In this document: piece by piece, positions 50,701 to 60,800 of the stretch
How positions within the stretch are numbered: the first letter of the stretch is position 1
Layout: every line of letters starts with the position of its first letter
IMG/VR virus record: IMGVR_UViG_3300010157_000056
Location: 1 to 64,000 of that record
Length of the DNA: 64,000 bases
Source: a virus
Direction: 5' to 3' (one strand)
Translations under genes and position numbers: made by a program
Notes under the pieces: model-generated
The model's database searches: none
What the model was told of the DNA's origin: nothing
Seen by the model: only the letters and a program-made list of their open reading frames with translations

Positions 50701-51380
50701 AATGTAGTCGTTACTGTGGTAAGTTGTATAGTTAATTTCTGAGCAACGATATCGCCACCAACATACAAATTACCACCAATGCCAACACCACCAACAACTT
50801 GTAACGCACCTGAATTAGTGGATGTTGAATCAACAGTACTTTGAATGTTTAAAGTACCCTGATTATTTGAAACTGTTCCAATAGTTAATGAGTTGGAAGT
50901 AATTGAGCCGCCAACAACTAAATCTAATCCAATGCCAACACCACCAACAACTTGTAATGCACCACTTACAGTACTTGTACTGTTAGTTGAAGTAGACACT
51001 ATTAATTTTGATATGTTTAAGGAATCAGCACCAGTACTAGAAATAGTAACACCACCGATATCCAATGTAGCACTACTAACAAATAGAGTTTTAAATCTTA
51101 GATCAGCACGGCCTAAATTAAATGTATTAGTAATACTTGGTAACAAATCACCAGTAACTGTTCCACTGCTAATAACAGTACCAGCTAAAGTAATATCAGT
51201 TAATGTGTTTGACCAAAATCGTTGGCCGCTGGTGTTAGCTATTAATACCGCATTGTTTGATAACGGTATACCAAGGTCTGGTTCTGCTTGGCTTACATCA
51301 AGATATTCATAGCGTGACCCGTCAAGGGCTGTGCCAGTTTTTTTCTTTATCTTGCCACTAAACAGTCTACTCTTACTCAT
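41799..51380 (-). CDS. giant collagen-like tail fibre (3193 residues) with tandem beta-repeats
   Basis: The N-terminus MSKSRLFSGKIKKKTGTALD is followed by dozens of short units of the form STSTxxGALxVxGGVGIGGNLYVGG, like beta-solenoid fibre shafts. Near residues 1330-1420 are GPRGATGATGATGAQG (true collagen triplets) and a DGKDIGLRFHYYDG domain found in other phage fibres. The C-terminal third is G-Y-T-G-S-x collagen-like sequence broken by globular units: one GDGYITTDTGHLWVW module and four copies of a ~100-residue domain (TYTLVL.DAG.LV; VDI.Q; SNEWTF or SNEWLF). A VERMRIDS motif is also present. It is likely the main long or proximal fibre. Confidence 0.8.
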   Translation of the reverse strand: MSKSRLFSGKIKKKTGTALDGSRYEYLDVSQAEPDLGIPLSNNAVLIANTSGQRFWSNTLTDITLAGTVISSGTVTGDLLPSITNTFNLGRADLRFKTLFVSSATLDIGGVTISSTGADSLNISKLIVSTSTNSTSTVSGALQVVGGVGIGLDLVVGGSITSNSLTIGTVSNNQGTLNIQSTVDSTSTNSGALQVVGGVGIGGNLYVGGDIVAQKLTIQLTTVTTTFIVTDDVISTYNTTQSTSTDSGALIIAGGAGFGRDVYVGGLIYSSGSQVLTYNSTQTLLVASALYATTSGYALAFDTGTVVTTAINAINATTASFATTSGYALAFDTGTVVTTAINATTASFATTSGYALAFDTGTVVTTAVNATTATSLGPDIIRISNTTNSTSTDSGALQIEGGVGIGKNLNVGNLLTFNPVIWNYVATTFTSIPVTYGQTSLTFTVQPDNTITNMSVAAGAGGYGPTSVNLTIPGTTFPGGTSPANDIVFNVETFVSAGPVYSTAVNSAVSYVSGTLPQRYDNIYSTGNVGIGAGTQHWVFGTDGKLTAPGKIEVQSNVNSNSIATGAFTVVGGAGIGLDLYVGNNLYVANTAYLNNAEILTTSSGFSSESGISIINQRLVVNTSTNSTSTTTGAIVTPGGVGIGQDMWVGGKIYAGDFIYSNGQQVITTSTINTFANQTVITAGTDTAISTSTGNVTIWNTSTFQTVTDRGHTTTNAISITSTASSTSSTTGALTITGGVGVGENLYVNGLIYSSSSQVLTYNSTQTLLVASALYATTSGYALAFNTNTVVTTAVNATTASYALAFDTGTVVTTAVNATTASSLGTGVIYIVNSSTSTSTNTGALVVTGGAGVGGDLWAGGSIYAAAFLYSNGQQVITTSTINTFANQTVITAGTDTAISTSTGNITIWNTSTLQTVTDRGATTTNAISITNATASDSTITGALIVAGGVGIGGDIYVGGALYQNGQQVITTSTINDYANQTVITAGTDTAISTSTGNITIWNTSTLQTVTGRGHTTTNQIRIDNTLTSTSSFASNALYVAGGIGGNSGFNINGDGYLHGDLIVFGTITGTNVTLTTLVANSGTFYGDTSGSGALYAGIIGATPFSQTMAQFTGDLNDYMEINVQNINAGAIASTDIVASADNVTETGAFIDMGITSSGWDGSATLSFGNALGPNDGYLLVGNSNLPTSGHLVIGTMALDTSVKIIVAGTNSNYITAIFNTATTESISTTTGALVVRGGLGVGGSIYAASTSYINNSKILVAGDLETVTHTATYITNNPGSVAVAGTSTIYGTYDFGAVSDVWTFNDYNTGTNFGYYSIHDAATQPAFIVYIGFSGITDFNRIVLNINYTQNSGHTQEIDLYNYVQNQWDTFTTYSGSTGWFEFILGTVDPAPYISSGTVTARIYHVSFGNTAHRTWIDYVALEKSIQGGQGPRGATGATGATGAQGLTTSTTSTFIFSNTLASTSTVASNAVYIEGGLGIGKSLLVTGEAIFQNNVTFAGTTTFVLSTNTVYTDNIIELHYPNTPGNVWAVNDGKDIGLRFHYYDGADKNAGLVLANDTKYLEWYSSGTEDGTSTFAGSAYGTFKTGSIVLTNTTVSISTSTGALQVAGGVGIGGNLYIGGALYQNGQQVITTATINNFANQTTITAGTDTAISTSTGNITIWNTSTLQTVTDRGNTTTNAISITNATASGSTITGALTVAGGIGVGGDLYIGGALYQSGQQVITTATINQYANQTSIIAGTDTAVSTSTGNIIIWNTSTLQTVTSRGATTTNAISITNATASGSTITGALTVTGGVGIGGNLYVGGALYQSGQAILSTATINQFANQTSIIAGTDTAVSTSTGAITIWNTSTLQTVTGRGATTNNAISITNTTSSISTTTGALIVTGGVGIGGSLNVGDASVVNVNSTSTALRITQLGAGNALVVEDEANPDASPFVIASNGTVIIGHTARVTQVNVLEVHSSAAINSSPAMGVYSWGTLATGGGLNLYKSRSGTVGTYSTATNGSQSSIRFQFDDGAAFQQAASIIGSVEGTPALNSTPGRLTFGTTPDASTTPVERMRIDSVGQTKFSTVITATSTTTGALVVTGGVGIGGNLYVGGAFTATSISIGGINVGYGYTGSLGYTGSIGYTGSIGYTGSASTATGYTGSIGYTGSIGYTGSASTVSGYTGSIGIGYTGSASTATGYTGSIGYTGSKGTDGTSVTIKGSTSTSAALPGYPTSYIGTAGDGYITTDTGHLWVWSGSAWNDVGNITGPSGGLGYTGSRGYTGSASTASGYTGSIGVGYTGSASTVTGYTGSIGYTGSIGYTGSASTASGYTGSQGTGGGAGYTGSASTVTGYTGSVGYTGSIGSTGTTGYTGSIGNTGTIGYTGSIGTIGYTGSIGNTGTIGYTGSIGYTGSLGYTGSASTASGYTGSTGTIGYTGSLGYTGSAGVSGTFSAVQVFNTQSGTTYTLVLADAGDLVKLTNVSGVTVTIPLESSVNFAIGQRVDIEQASAGNVAIVGASGVTLNSTDYPVLSTQYSVGTLIKTGSNEWLFVTPQGGLGYTGSTGVGYTGSLGYTGSASTASGYTGSASTASGYTGSLGYVGSVGNFSSVQTSNTQTGTTYTLALTDAGQLIKLTNASNVTVTIPLESSVNFAIGHRLDIEQASTGIVAVVGASGVTLNSTDYPVLSTQYSVGTLIKTGSNEWLFVTPQGGTGYTGSTGAGYTGSASTGSSFTGGVITGITTVTNTTNASSTNSGALQVVGGVGIGGSLFVGGVITATNFFAGTLRIDAGSTMTNLVVTGTATSTSTTTGAVIISGGLGVGLGIVAGGTVTATNFILNGYQVSTATGSATFTGGSVANTTTFVSTVTITSTAISTSTTTGALQVVGGVGIGGNINFGGSLYQNGVLFTGGGGVGSFNSVQTFNTQTGTSYTLVLTDAGTLVNMNNAVGATVTVPPESSVNFSIGQRVDIAQNGAGPVVISAGVGVTLHTTDLPLLNNQYSIGTLIKVGSNEWTFAGPSTGVIGYTGSVGAGYTGSIGSTGTIGYTGSASTASGYTGSASTASGYAGSAGGFTSVQVFNTQTGTAYTLVLADSGYLVNINNAVGTTVTIPPESSVNFAVGQRVDISQNGLGPVVISAGVGVTLHTTDLPLLNNQYSMGTLLKVGSNEWTFAGPSASVVGYTGSAGANGVIGTNGTNYVDTLNTFLLMGA
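43289..43890. repeat. near-identical duplicated segments in the fibre gene
   Basis: The block starting CCCTGTGGTGTAACAAACAG at about 43299 recurs at about 43759 and stays almost identical for roughly 120 bases, then diverges gradually. The period is about 460 bases. It encodes two copies of the same ~100-residue domain plus GYTGS linker. A related but more diverged pair lies at 41910-42200 and 42380-42680. Confidence 0.7.
50266..50511. repeat. 81-bp tandem repeat inside the giant fibre gene
   Basis: Three consecutive copies of an 81-bp unit encode TTSGYALAFDTGTVVTTA plus INATTASFA. Two junctions are identical at base level; the copy nearest 50440 carries an extra 9 bases (one duplicated INA). 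A diverged pair of the same unit occurs near 48940-49060. The near-perfect identity indicates recent slippage or recombination. Confidence 0.8.
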
Positions 51381-51711
51381 TGCTGGTTTCCAATATACTT
51401 AACACTAGGTTAACACTGTTATTTGCGCCAGCACTTGCAGTAACAGAGGCACCTGCTTCAATTACTAATTTACCGGTAGTAACTTCGCAAGCATCATTAA
51501 CTGGAATCTCAAAATCTTTCAACATAACAAAAGTTGTATCGTTTTTAACCAATGTGAATTTTACAGTAACTGGTGCGTTACTGATATTAGTGGCCTGTGC
51601 ACCTAATACAATAGTTGTTATAGCATCGGGGGTGAGATAGATTAACTGTGTACCAGTAGTTAATTCAAATGCTTTGGTTTTAAACGAATTTAAGGGTAAT
51701 GTTGATGCCAT
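51373..51711 (-). CDS. small beta-rich structural protein
   Basis: A 112-residue protein starting MASTLPLNSFKTKAFELTTG, with alternating strands LIYLTPDAITTIVLGAQATN, VTVKFTLVKNDTTFV and KLVIEAGASVTASAGANN, ending LVLSILETSNE. It reads as a small immunoglobulin-like or jelly-roll sandwich of the kind found as baseplate or fibre accessory proteins in T4-like marine phages. It overlaps the giant fibre start by eight bases, so the two are translationally coupled, which supports joint assembly. The exact role is unknown. Confidence 0.65.
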   Translation of the reverse strand: MASTLPLNSFKTKAFELTTGTQLIYLTPDAITTIVLGAQATNISNAPVTVKFTLVKNDTTFVMLKDFEIPVNDACEVTTGKLVIEAGASVTASAGANNSVNLVLSILETSNE

Positions 51712-51712
51712 T

Positions 51713-54700
51713 TTACGATCCTATTGCCAGTATGTATGGCGTCATAACTGCGAACAAACTACGATTGAATGTTCTTCCGGAAATTGTTCCTACGCTGTTA
51801 TTTATTACCAAGTCATTACCAATTCGGAAATCGCCTTTCTGGTCTGTTCCAGTAAAGTATACTTTACCGTTATTAACAGCCACTGCTTGATTGGCACTAA
51901 TCGGCTCTCCACCTAAATATGGCAATGCAGAATTGATATTAGTGCCTGCACCAATCCATTCAAATGAATGTGCGGAACTTGTTATTTGACTATATTTGTG
52001 GAAAGTTACAGGAGTATTATCATTAATAGTTGAAGTAATTGATTGTTCTAATGTAACAGTACTTGAATATGCATTCTCTACTATGTTAGCAACTATATTC
52101 ATTAAACTTTGTGCAGTAGCAGATTCAGTTGCAGAAGCCGCGGTAATACTTGTATTTTGTGCTACTGCACTTTGTAATGGAGTTATAGGATTATCAACTA
52201 TACAATCATCTATGATAGTTTTAATAAACGAATATGCAGCAATAGTGGCTAACTTTTCAGTATTTGATATTTGATATACAGCACCATCATAATATGCATT
52301 AGCAGCATAAGCAGTTTGACTATTGCCACCGTACAACACATCGTAAGTAACTGCATCTATAATATAGCCAACATCTCGTTTACAGGTTGCGGTACTATAT
52401 ACAACTCCTACATAACTGGTATTAATATACGCCACAGTTTCAGCAGTAATAAAATTTCTGTTGTCTCTTAATAAGTTAAACGCATTAAGTATTGTAGTAG
52501 ATGTATTTGCTACAAGCCCGATTGGTACACGAGCAGGAGCTACACTTGGACCATTATTAATAATATTAGTTATTGTAGATATCTTACTGTTAATCAATCC
52601 AATTTCTACACTGGTTGCAGTACTAGCACTTATGGTTTGACTTATTGAAGTTTGATATGTACCTGTGATTAATTTACCTGTTACAATGTCTGCTGATATA
52701 GATTTAATAAATTCGTAAGCAGCAGTAGTTTGTGGAATTTCAGTAGCAATTGAAGTGGAGGTACTACTAAAACCATAATAGTATACTCCACTCATTATGC
52801 TTTGTTTATTACCAAAATGTAACAGATCAAATGCCACACTGTCAATCATATAGCCTATATCTCTACGGCAGATAGTTTGATCATAACTATATCCAGGATA
52901 TGTACTATTAATCCACGCAATGGTATTATCTTGTATAACTGATTTATTAGCTAACAGAGCATTATATGCTGCAACAGTATCACTATTAGAACTTGCTGGA
53001 AAATTAGAAACAATTAAATCAGTAATACCGTTAGTACCTGTATTTAGAACATACAAAATTAAATTAAAATTATCAGAAACAGTTGCTGCTGGCACACTAC
53101 CTCCGGCTGCATTAGCAATGCTAATTGCTAAGTCTCTTACATGAGCAATTGCAGAAGTAGTAGTAGTTATTTCATTGGCAACATCACCGACATATCCAGT
53201 TTTGTTCCAGTATTGCAATCCTGCAAATACACTTTGGCTAGTACCATCATATAACAAATCAAATGCTATTGCATCAACAATAAGACCAGCATCTCTTTGA
53301 CATTTTACTGAATCATAAGTAAATCCACTAACATAAGCAACAGTTTCTTCAGCAATGAATGATTTATTAGCCTGCAATATTAAACCGGCATTAACAGTAT
53401 TGGCGCTAGCACCGGTAGGTGGATTATATGTATAGCTAGGTGCTGCACCTAATCCATTTTGCATAATGTTTATTAATATATCAAACAAGTCGGATACTCT
53501 AGTGTATGCGGTTGTAGCAGGTGTTAGTAATGCTAATACTCTAATCTTTAAAAAATTAACAGCATTAACAGTTTCTACTAGTTGTTCAGTTACTACTGTA
53601 GAACTTGCTGCTCTATAATAACTTGTACCTGCTTTTACAGTTTGATAGTTAGTATGTAACACCATGTCATAGCAAATTCCATCAATAATATTACCAACAT
53701 CTCTGCTGCATTTAAATTGATTAAAATCAAATAAAGGGAATGTATTCCTTACATGATCAATTACTAATGTTTGTAATTTAGCCTTGTCATCTAATATATT
53801 TTGTCTAGCATTTCTTAATGCAGCATCTTCTTGAATAAGTGTGGGATAAACAATATCAGTACTACCTGTTTTAAATGCACTTGATGTACTAATTGTATAA
53901 TAGTTCCCATCACCAAAACTTATAGCATCTCCTACACTAGGTTTAGTGGTTAAATTATCAATAACAAATACTTTACCAGATTTGGCCCCATTTACCTTAC
54001 CTGTATATAATGTAGAACTAACACCATCGGCATACAATGCATAGTTACCAAAACTACTATTACTGTTAGTTATAGAGCAAAATCCACCTGATTCAGCATA
54101 GAATCCTTTATCACAACAGATAGTAAACACAGAAACTAATTGTGTATAACCGCCATTTAACATGTGGATACCAATACCACCTTGGTTATATTGAGTATAT
54201 GCATCCACGACCATACTTTTTGTACCAAGTGCTAAATTTCCGTCTACACGCATGCCAGTAGCATCTGTTGTCATACTTGTACAATTTTGTACGTATGGAC
54301 TTGTAGATATTACACCTGCAGACCCATCTGGATTAAATGATATTGCAGCTGAAGGATACTCATGACCCTTAAATGTCATGTTACTTATGTATGTTCCGTT
54401 GTTTACATAAAATATATTGTTTGTTGAAGTTGTAGGTCTTACGGTTACTGTACGAAGATTATCACCTACTAGAGAAACAAAGTCAGGAACAGTAATTGGT
54501 GTATTTTCAGTATAATCTCCGCTCTTAACAAAAACAGTAGTACCAGTTGATGCAACTGATACCGCAGATTTAATTGTGCGTTTAGAGTAAGTTAGAGAAC
54601 GGCCATCATTGCTGTCATTACCACTTTCACTAACATATAAAACATTATCTACTACTGTTGCGCCTGCTGTACCTGTACTACCCGCAGGCCCTTGTGGACC

Positions 54701-54862
54701 TTGTATACCGCCGTAGTCTAATTGAATCCATGTAGATGTACCATTACCAATTTTAAACAAGTTAGTATCTGTTTCAATACCCATTTCTGCAAGAGCCAGA
54801 GTAGGATTAACTCCGGTCCATTCTCCCGCGGTTCCTCTTCTAAATTGGATTTGAATTGCCAT
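51713..54862 (-). CDS. large tail-fibre/spike protein with Mtd-like N-terminus, beta-helix and four helical repeats
   Basis: A 1049-residue protein. Residues 1-55 (QIQFRRGTAGEWTGVNPTLALAEMG) match the small sandwich at the N-terminus of tropism-determinant-type fibres, then a short collagen stretch GPQGPAGSTGTAG. Residues 75-340 read as a parallel beta-helix (DGRSLTYSKRTIKSAV; TENTPITVPDFVSLVG). Residues 380-960 contain four repeats with C-x-RD-x-G-x-(I/L)-(I/V)-D-x-(I/V) followed by a YD or FD helix, each about 145-160 residues long. The C-terminal 60 residues form a small beta domain (GKVYFTGTDQKGDFRIG). It is probably a host-receptor fibre. A late box precedes it. Confidence 0.75.
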   Translation of the reverse strand: MAIQIQFRRGTAGEWTGVNPTLALAEMGIETDTNLFKIGNGTSTWIQLDYGGIQGPQGPAGSTGTAGATVVDNVLYVSESGNDSNDGRSLTYSKRTIKSAVSVASTGTTVFVKSGDYTENTPITVPDFVSLVGDNLRTVTVRPTTSTNNIFYVNNGTYISNMTFKGHEYPSAAISFNPDGSAGVISTSPYVQNCTSMTTDATGMRVDGNLALGTKSMVVDAYTQYNQGGIGIHMLNGGYTQLVSVFTICCDKGFYAESGGFCSITNSNSSFGNYALYADGVSSTLYTGKVNGAKSGKVFVIDNLTTKPSVGDAISFGDGNYYTISTSSAFKTGSTDIVYPTLIQEDAALRNARQNILDDKAKLQTLVIDHVRNTFPLFDFNQFKCSRDVGNIIDGICYDMVLHTNYQTVKAGTSYYRAASSTVVTEQLVETVNAVNFLKIRVLALLTPATTAYTRVSDLFDILINIMQNGLGAAPSYTYNPPTGASANTVNAGLILQANKSFIAEETVAYVSGFTYDSVKCQRDAGLIVDAIAFDLLYDGTSQSVFAGLQYWNKTGYVGDVANEITTTTSAIAHVRDLAISIANAAGGSVPAATVSDNFNLILYVLNTGTNGITDLIVSNFPASSNSDTVAAYNALLANKSVIQDNTIAWINSTYPGYSYDQTICRRDIGYMIDSVAFDLLHFGNKQSIMSGVYYYGFSSTSTSIATEIPQTTAAYEFIKSISADIVTGKLITGTYQTSISQTISASTATSVEIGLINSKISTITNIINNGPSVAPARVPIGLVANTSTTILNAFNLLRDNRNFITAETVAYINTSYVGVVYSTATCKRDVGYIIDAVTYDVLYGGNSQTAYAANAYYDGAVYQISNTEKLATIAAYSFIKTIIDDCIVDNPITPLQSAVAQNTSITAASATESATAQSLMNIVANIVENAYSSTVTLEQSITSTINDNTPVTFHKYSQITSSAHSFEWIGAGTNINSALPYLGGEPISANQAVAVNNGKVYFTGTDQKGDFRIGNDLVINNSVGTISGRTFNRSLFAVMTPYILAIGS

Positions 54863-54888
54863 TTTTACCTTTTATATCTGCTGTACGA

Positions 54889-54896
54889 TATTTATC
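54889..54896 (-). promoter_or_regulatory. T4-type late promoter box
   Basis: GATAAATA on the minus strand, 26 bases upstream of the 1049-residue gene. It overlaps the stop region of the Ig-repeat gene. Confidence 0.55.
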
Positions 54897-57800
54897 CTAG
54901 ACCCCACCAGCATCGATACTAGTGATTCCACCATAATTAGAGTCAGGTTGACCTCCGTCAAAGTTACCAAAATAGCCGCCGCCACCACCTGTTCCCGGGT
55001 CGCCTTTTTCACCTTTGCTACCTACATAACCTCGACTACCAGTATATCCTATTCCAATAGATCCAGTATATCCAGTACCTGTGTTGCCAACCGAACCAGT
55101 GTACCCTGCGCCAATTGAACCGGTATATCCACTTGCGGTACTTGCTGATCCGGTATAACCATTTTGACCAGCACTACCGGTATAACCAATTGAGCCCGTG
55201 TAGCCAAAACTACCTATATAGCCAATATTGCCTTTACTGCCAGTGTATCCTACGCCTATTGAACCTGTATATCCACGACTACCTGTATATCCCTTGCCCT
55301 GTGTTACTATAGCCTCTATTACTGCTAAATTAAAAGATTGTATTGCTGTTTGTGGAACACCGTCAGTTACAGTAATAGTAAAACTTGTACTTGTGAATAC
55401 TGCTGTAGGCGTTCCACTAATTAATCCGTTAACTGTATTAAATGTTAGTCCAGCTGGCAACTGACTAGGACTTATTGAATAACTATATGTGCCATAACCG
55501 CTACTACCAGTTACTGGTATTGTCTCAGATAATTCACCCAATGTTAACGCAATATAAGAAGATTGTAATACTGCCAATAATGTAGGAGGTGGATTATCAC
55601 TAATAACAATAGTAGTTGTTCCAGTATTATTTTGTCCAGCTTGGTCAGTAACAGTTACATAATGTACAGCATCACCGACTGTACTGGTAGGTGTGCCGCT
55701 AACTTCTCCAGTATTGATATCAAAATTTAATCCCGTTGATAATGGTGGATTTATACTATAGGTCAATGCACCATAACCAAGTGTGCCTACTACAGGAACA
55801 AATGGTGTAACTTGAGTATACTGTGTTAATGCTGCTGTAGGATAAGGTACTGTAATAGTAATCGGAAGTGGAATTACTTGTAAATTAAATGTCTGTGTAC
55901 TAACTTGAGATAGATCGTCTCTTACGGTAACTGTATATGTTTGTACAGACCCTAATAATGTTGGAGTACCACTGATATATCCAGTACTTGTATTAAATGT
56001 TAATCCTTGAGGAAAGATAGGAGAATTATTAAGACTATAACGTAGTGATCCATATCCACCTGTACCTAATATTGGTCTAATATTAGGAACAACACCGTTA
56101 TTAACTGTAAGTGAGATAGAACTAGTAGTTACGGTAGTAGTTAATGCAGGCGGTGCATTAACAACTAAAGTAAATGTACTACTATTGACATTGCTTATAG
56201 TATCCGTTGCAACTACTGAATACACAGTACCAGCAGTTACAATAGTAGGAGTACCACTGATATAACCGGTGCTGGTATTGATACTAAGGCCGGCCTGCAA
56301 ACTAGGTACAGTTGAATATACTAAAGTACCAACACCACCAATAGCATTAACTGGTTTAAATGCAACCGCTGCTACATTTTGTGTTAATGTATTAACTGTA
56401 ATTAATTGTTCAACGGTTAATGGTAAAAAGTCAATTAATAAACTAAATGTTTTGCTACTAGAGGTACTTGCATCTGAAACAGTAACCGCATAGTTTGTTA
56501 ATGAACTTATTACAGAAGGAGTTCCGCTAATTAAACCAGTAGATGTACTGATTGTAAGTCCACTTGGTAATAGTTTATCTATTGCCCAGGTTAATGTACC
56601 TGACCCACCTGTTGCAGTAACAGGAGTAAAAGGAGTAGCTAACTCAAGTACCTGTAGATTTTTACTGGCTACTGCTAATGTTGTAACAATTGGAACAGGT
56701 ACAACTGATAATGTAAATGTCTTGCTGCTAGTTTGCCCTAAAGAATCCGCGGCAGTTATAGTATATACACGATTATCTAATTGTGTAGGAGTTCCGGTGA
56801 TCTTACCATTTGATGCATTGAAACTTAATCCACTAGGCAATGTAGGAGTAATTGCAAAAGAAATAGTTCCGTAACCACCACTAGCACTCACAGGTGATAC
56901 ATTTGCAACATCAACATATCTAGTTAAACTAACTGTAGGAACATCCTGTACAGTAACTAATGCAGGTGGATTATTAACTGTTAATGTATAAACCTTGCTG
57001 CTAGCTTGAGTAACTCCAAAATCTTTAACTGTTATAGTAAATGGTGTGGCAGATATTGATGCGGTAGGTTTACCTGTTATTTGCCCTGTACTTGTACTAA
57101 ATGCCAATCCGGTAGGCAACGGTGAACTTATTTCATATGTGTACGGAGTATATCCACCTGTTGCAGTTACTGGAGTAACCGCTGTAATAGTAACTCCATT
57201 AACAAATGTGCTAGATGTTACTGCTAATGTTGTAACCAATGACGCAGGTATCACACTTATTGAAACTGCTGTGCTGCTTGATTGTGCTGCTTGATCAGTT
57301 ACTGTTATTGTATAACTGGTACTAGCATTATATATTGTTGGAGTACCAGTTACCTGACCATTTGTAGAATTAAAACTCAATCCACTTGGTAATGTTGGAC
57401 TTATACTATAAGTAAGTGTTCCATAACCGCCTGTTGCAGTTACAGGATAAAATGCAGAAATTGTAACATCTTTCTGCAATGAGAAAGTAGCCGCAGTAGC
57501 GGTGGTGGCTAACGCAGGCGGATTAATTACATTTAATAAGAATGTTGCTGTATTATATTGTGGTACTGTATCTGCAACAGTTATACTATAAGTAGCTGTA
57601 GAACTGGTGCTACTTGGAGTACCAATAATCTGTCCATTGGAACTTAAGAAAGTTAATCCTGTTGGTAAACTTGGACTAACATTAAATGTATATGCTCCAA
57701 CTCCTCCGGTGGCAGTTACTGGAATAAATGCTGTTGCTGCTACATTCTTTATTAATGTTTTTGTAACAATTGTGGCTGTTACAACTAATGCAGGTGGAGG

Positions 57801-60800
57801 TGGTGGTGGCGCCACATAGATACTAAACGACTTACTAGCAGTCTGTGATATTGAATCAGTAACTGTTACTGAGTATGTAGTAGTGTTACTTGTACCAGTT
57901 GGTGTTCCTAATATCTGTCCTGTAGTTGGAATGAAAGTTAATCCGCTAGGTAATCCAATATCAATAGAATACGAAAGAGTACCCTTACCACCACTACCTA
58001 CTACAGGAGTAAATGTAGTAACGGCTACATTTTTAACAAACGAATAGCTTGATGTTGATAGTGTAGCAACTACCGCTGGAGGTGGTGGTTCAGGTAATAC
58101 AGTTAAACTAAATCCCTTACTACTAGTTTGCGCCGCGGCATCAGTAGCGGTAACTGTATAAAGGGCAACAGTACTAGATGTAATTGCTATTCCACTGATC
58201 AATCCAGTGGATGTATTAATTGCCAGTCCACTTGGTAAAGCAGGAGCAATGGAATATGCAACAGCCCCATAACCACCAGTATATGTAACCGGTGTAAATG
58301 ATGCTGTATCGATATTCTGTGTAATAGTTTTAGTAGCAATTACCTGAGTAGTACTCAATAAAGGATAACTTACCGATAAACTAAATGTTTTGCTGCTAAG
58401 TTGTGATAGCGTGTCAGTAACTGTAACGGTATAAGGATTACTACTTGATATTACTGTAGGAGTACCACTTACTACTCCGGTTGAAGTATTAAATATTAAT
58501 CCACCCGGTAAGCTAGTACCAATAGCATATGACAATGTGCCATATCCGCCAGTAGCAGTTACCGGAGTAAATGCACTTGCTGCAACACCAATCGTTAATG
58601 CACTAGTTGGGACTGCTAAAACTGTAGATATTGCCGGAGGTGCTTCTACAGTTAATGTAAATGTCTTACTACTGGTCTGTGGTACTGAATCAGTAACTGT
58701 TATAGTATAGGTAGTTGCACCTTGTACAACTGTAGGAGTACCAGTAATAAAACCAGTTGAACTATTTAAATTTAATCCACTTGGTAATGTTGGACTAACA
58801 CTATATAATAATGTTCCATATCCGCCTGTACCATTAACTGGTTTAAATGTAGTAGCCAGTATATACTGAGTGATTGTTTGAGCGGCTACCAATACTGTTG
58901 TAACAATAGGTCCAGCATTGACTGTTAAACTAAATGTCTTGTTACTAGATTGTGATGCACCGTCAGTGACCGTTACTATATAATTAGTGGTTCCACTAAG
59001 AACCGATGGAGTTCCAGTTACTTGACCATTTGAAGTATTAAAACTTAATCCGCTCGGTAATGCAGGACTTATACTATAAGCAAGCGTTCCATACCCACCT
59101 GTACCTGTTACTGGAATAAATGCTGTTACTGCTGTATTCTGAGTTAAAGTTGCTGTAGCCTGTACCAATGTAGTAGTAAGTGCAGGTAATGCATTAACAG
59201 TTAATGTAAATGTTTTACTACTGCTTTGAGGTACAGTATTAGAATCTGTAACTGTAACGGTATATGTAGTTTGACTTAGTACAGAACCGGAGTTTCCACT
59301 AATCTGTCCATTGACAGTATTAAAACTCAATCCAGTTGGTAATGCAGGACTAACCGCATAAGTTAATGTGCCGGTACCTCCACTAGCTGTTACAGGAATA
59401 AACGGAGTAATACTAATATTTTGAGTTATTACTGTGCTAGGAACGGCCTGTACAGTAACTACTGCTTTTGGATTAACAGTTAGACTAAATGTCTTGCTGC
59501 TACTCTGTGGTATATTATTGCTATCGGTAACGGTTACTGTGAAATTAGTAGTTGCTAAAATAACAGTAGGTGTACCACTTATTAAACCATTATTAGTGTT
59601 AAATGTCAATCCAGTTGGTAGTGCAGGACTGACAGCATAATTTAATGTACCAATACCGCCGCTGCCTGTTACAGGAGTAAATGATGCTGCTAGATCATTT
59701 TGCAATAATACAGTAGTAGGAACTACCAGTGTAGTAGTTAAAGATACCGCATCTACATTTAAAAGAAATGTCTTACTACTAGTTTGAGCTACCGCATCAG
59801 TAACAGTAACAGTATAGGTAGTAGCAATAGTGGCAACACTTGGTGTTCCAGAAACTTGTCCAGTAGTGCTACTAAATGTTAATCCTGCTGGTAGTGCTGG
59901 GCTAATTGCAAATACCAATGAAGGAACACCACCCGTTGCAGTTACAGGTATAAATGGTGTTGCTACTGCATTTTGCGACAACGATTTTGTAGCAATTGCT
60001 TGAGTAGTACTTAATGCAGGTGGTGCGTTAACTGTTAAACTAAATGTCTTACTGCTGGTTTGTGTCTGTGAATCAGTTACGGTTACTGTATAAACAGTAA
60101 GGCCAGAAGTTACAGTTGGAGTACCAGATATTAAACCGTTTGAACTATTGAAACTCAATCCAGTTGGTAATGATGGACTAACTGCATAAGTTAGTGTGCC
60201 GGTGCCGCCACTGCCCGTAACAGGAGTAAATTCTGTTGCAACAATCTTTTGTGTTAGTGTTGTATTTGGTACAGCCTGTACTGTTATTACTTGCGCAGGA
60301 GTAACACTTAACGAAAATGTTGCATTAACTGATTGTGCAAGTGTATCAGTAATAGTTACCGTGTAATTGTTAGCAGCACTAGATACAGTAGGTGTTCCGC
60401 TAATCTGTCCAGTAACAATACTAAAACTTAATCCTGCAGGTAATGTTGGACTTATACTATAAGTAAGTGTTCCATATCCGCCTGTTGCACTTACTGGAAT
60501 AAATGCTGTTATCGCTACATTTTGTGTTAAATCTTTAGTGGTAACTGATTGAGATAATACCAATGCTGGTGGATTTACTACTGTTAAACTAAATGTGTTA
60601 CTGGCTGTTTGCCCTAGGCTATCAGTAACCGTTACAGTAAATGTAGTTGCAGAAAGTGCAACTGTTGGAGTACCGGTTATTTGTCCATTAGTAGAATTAA
60701 AACTTAACCCTGCTGGTAAACTTGGGCTTACTCCATAACTTAAAGGATTTTGTCCACCTGAACCAGTAACTGGAGTAAATGCTGCGGCCGCTACATTTTT

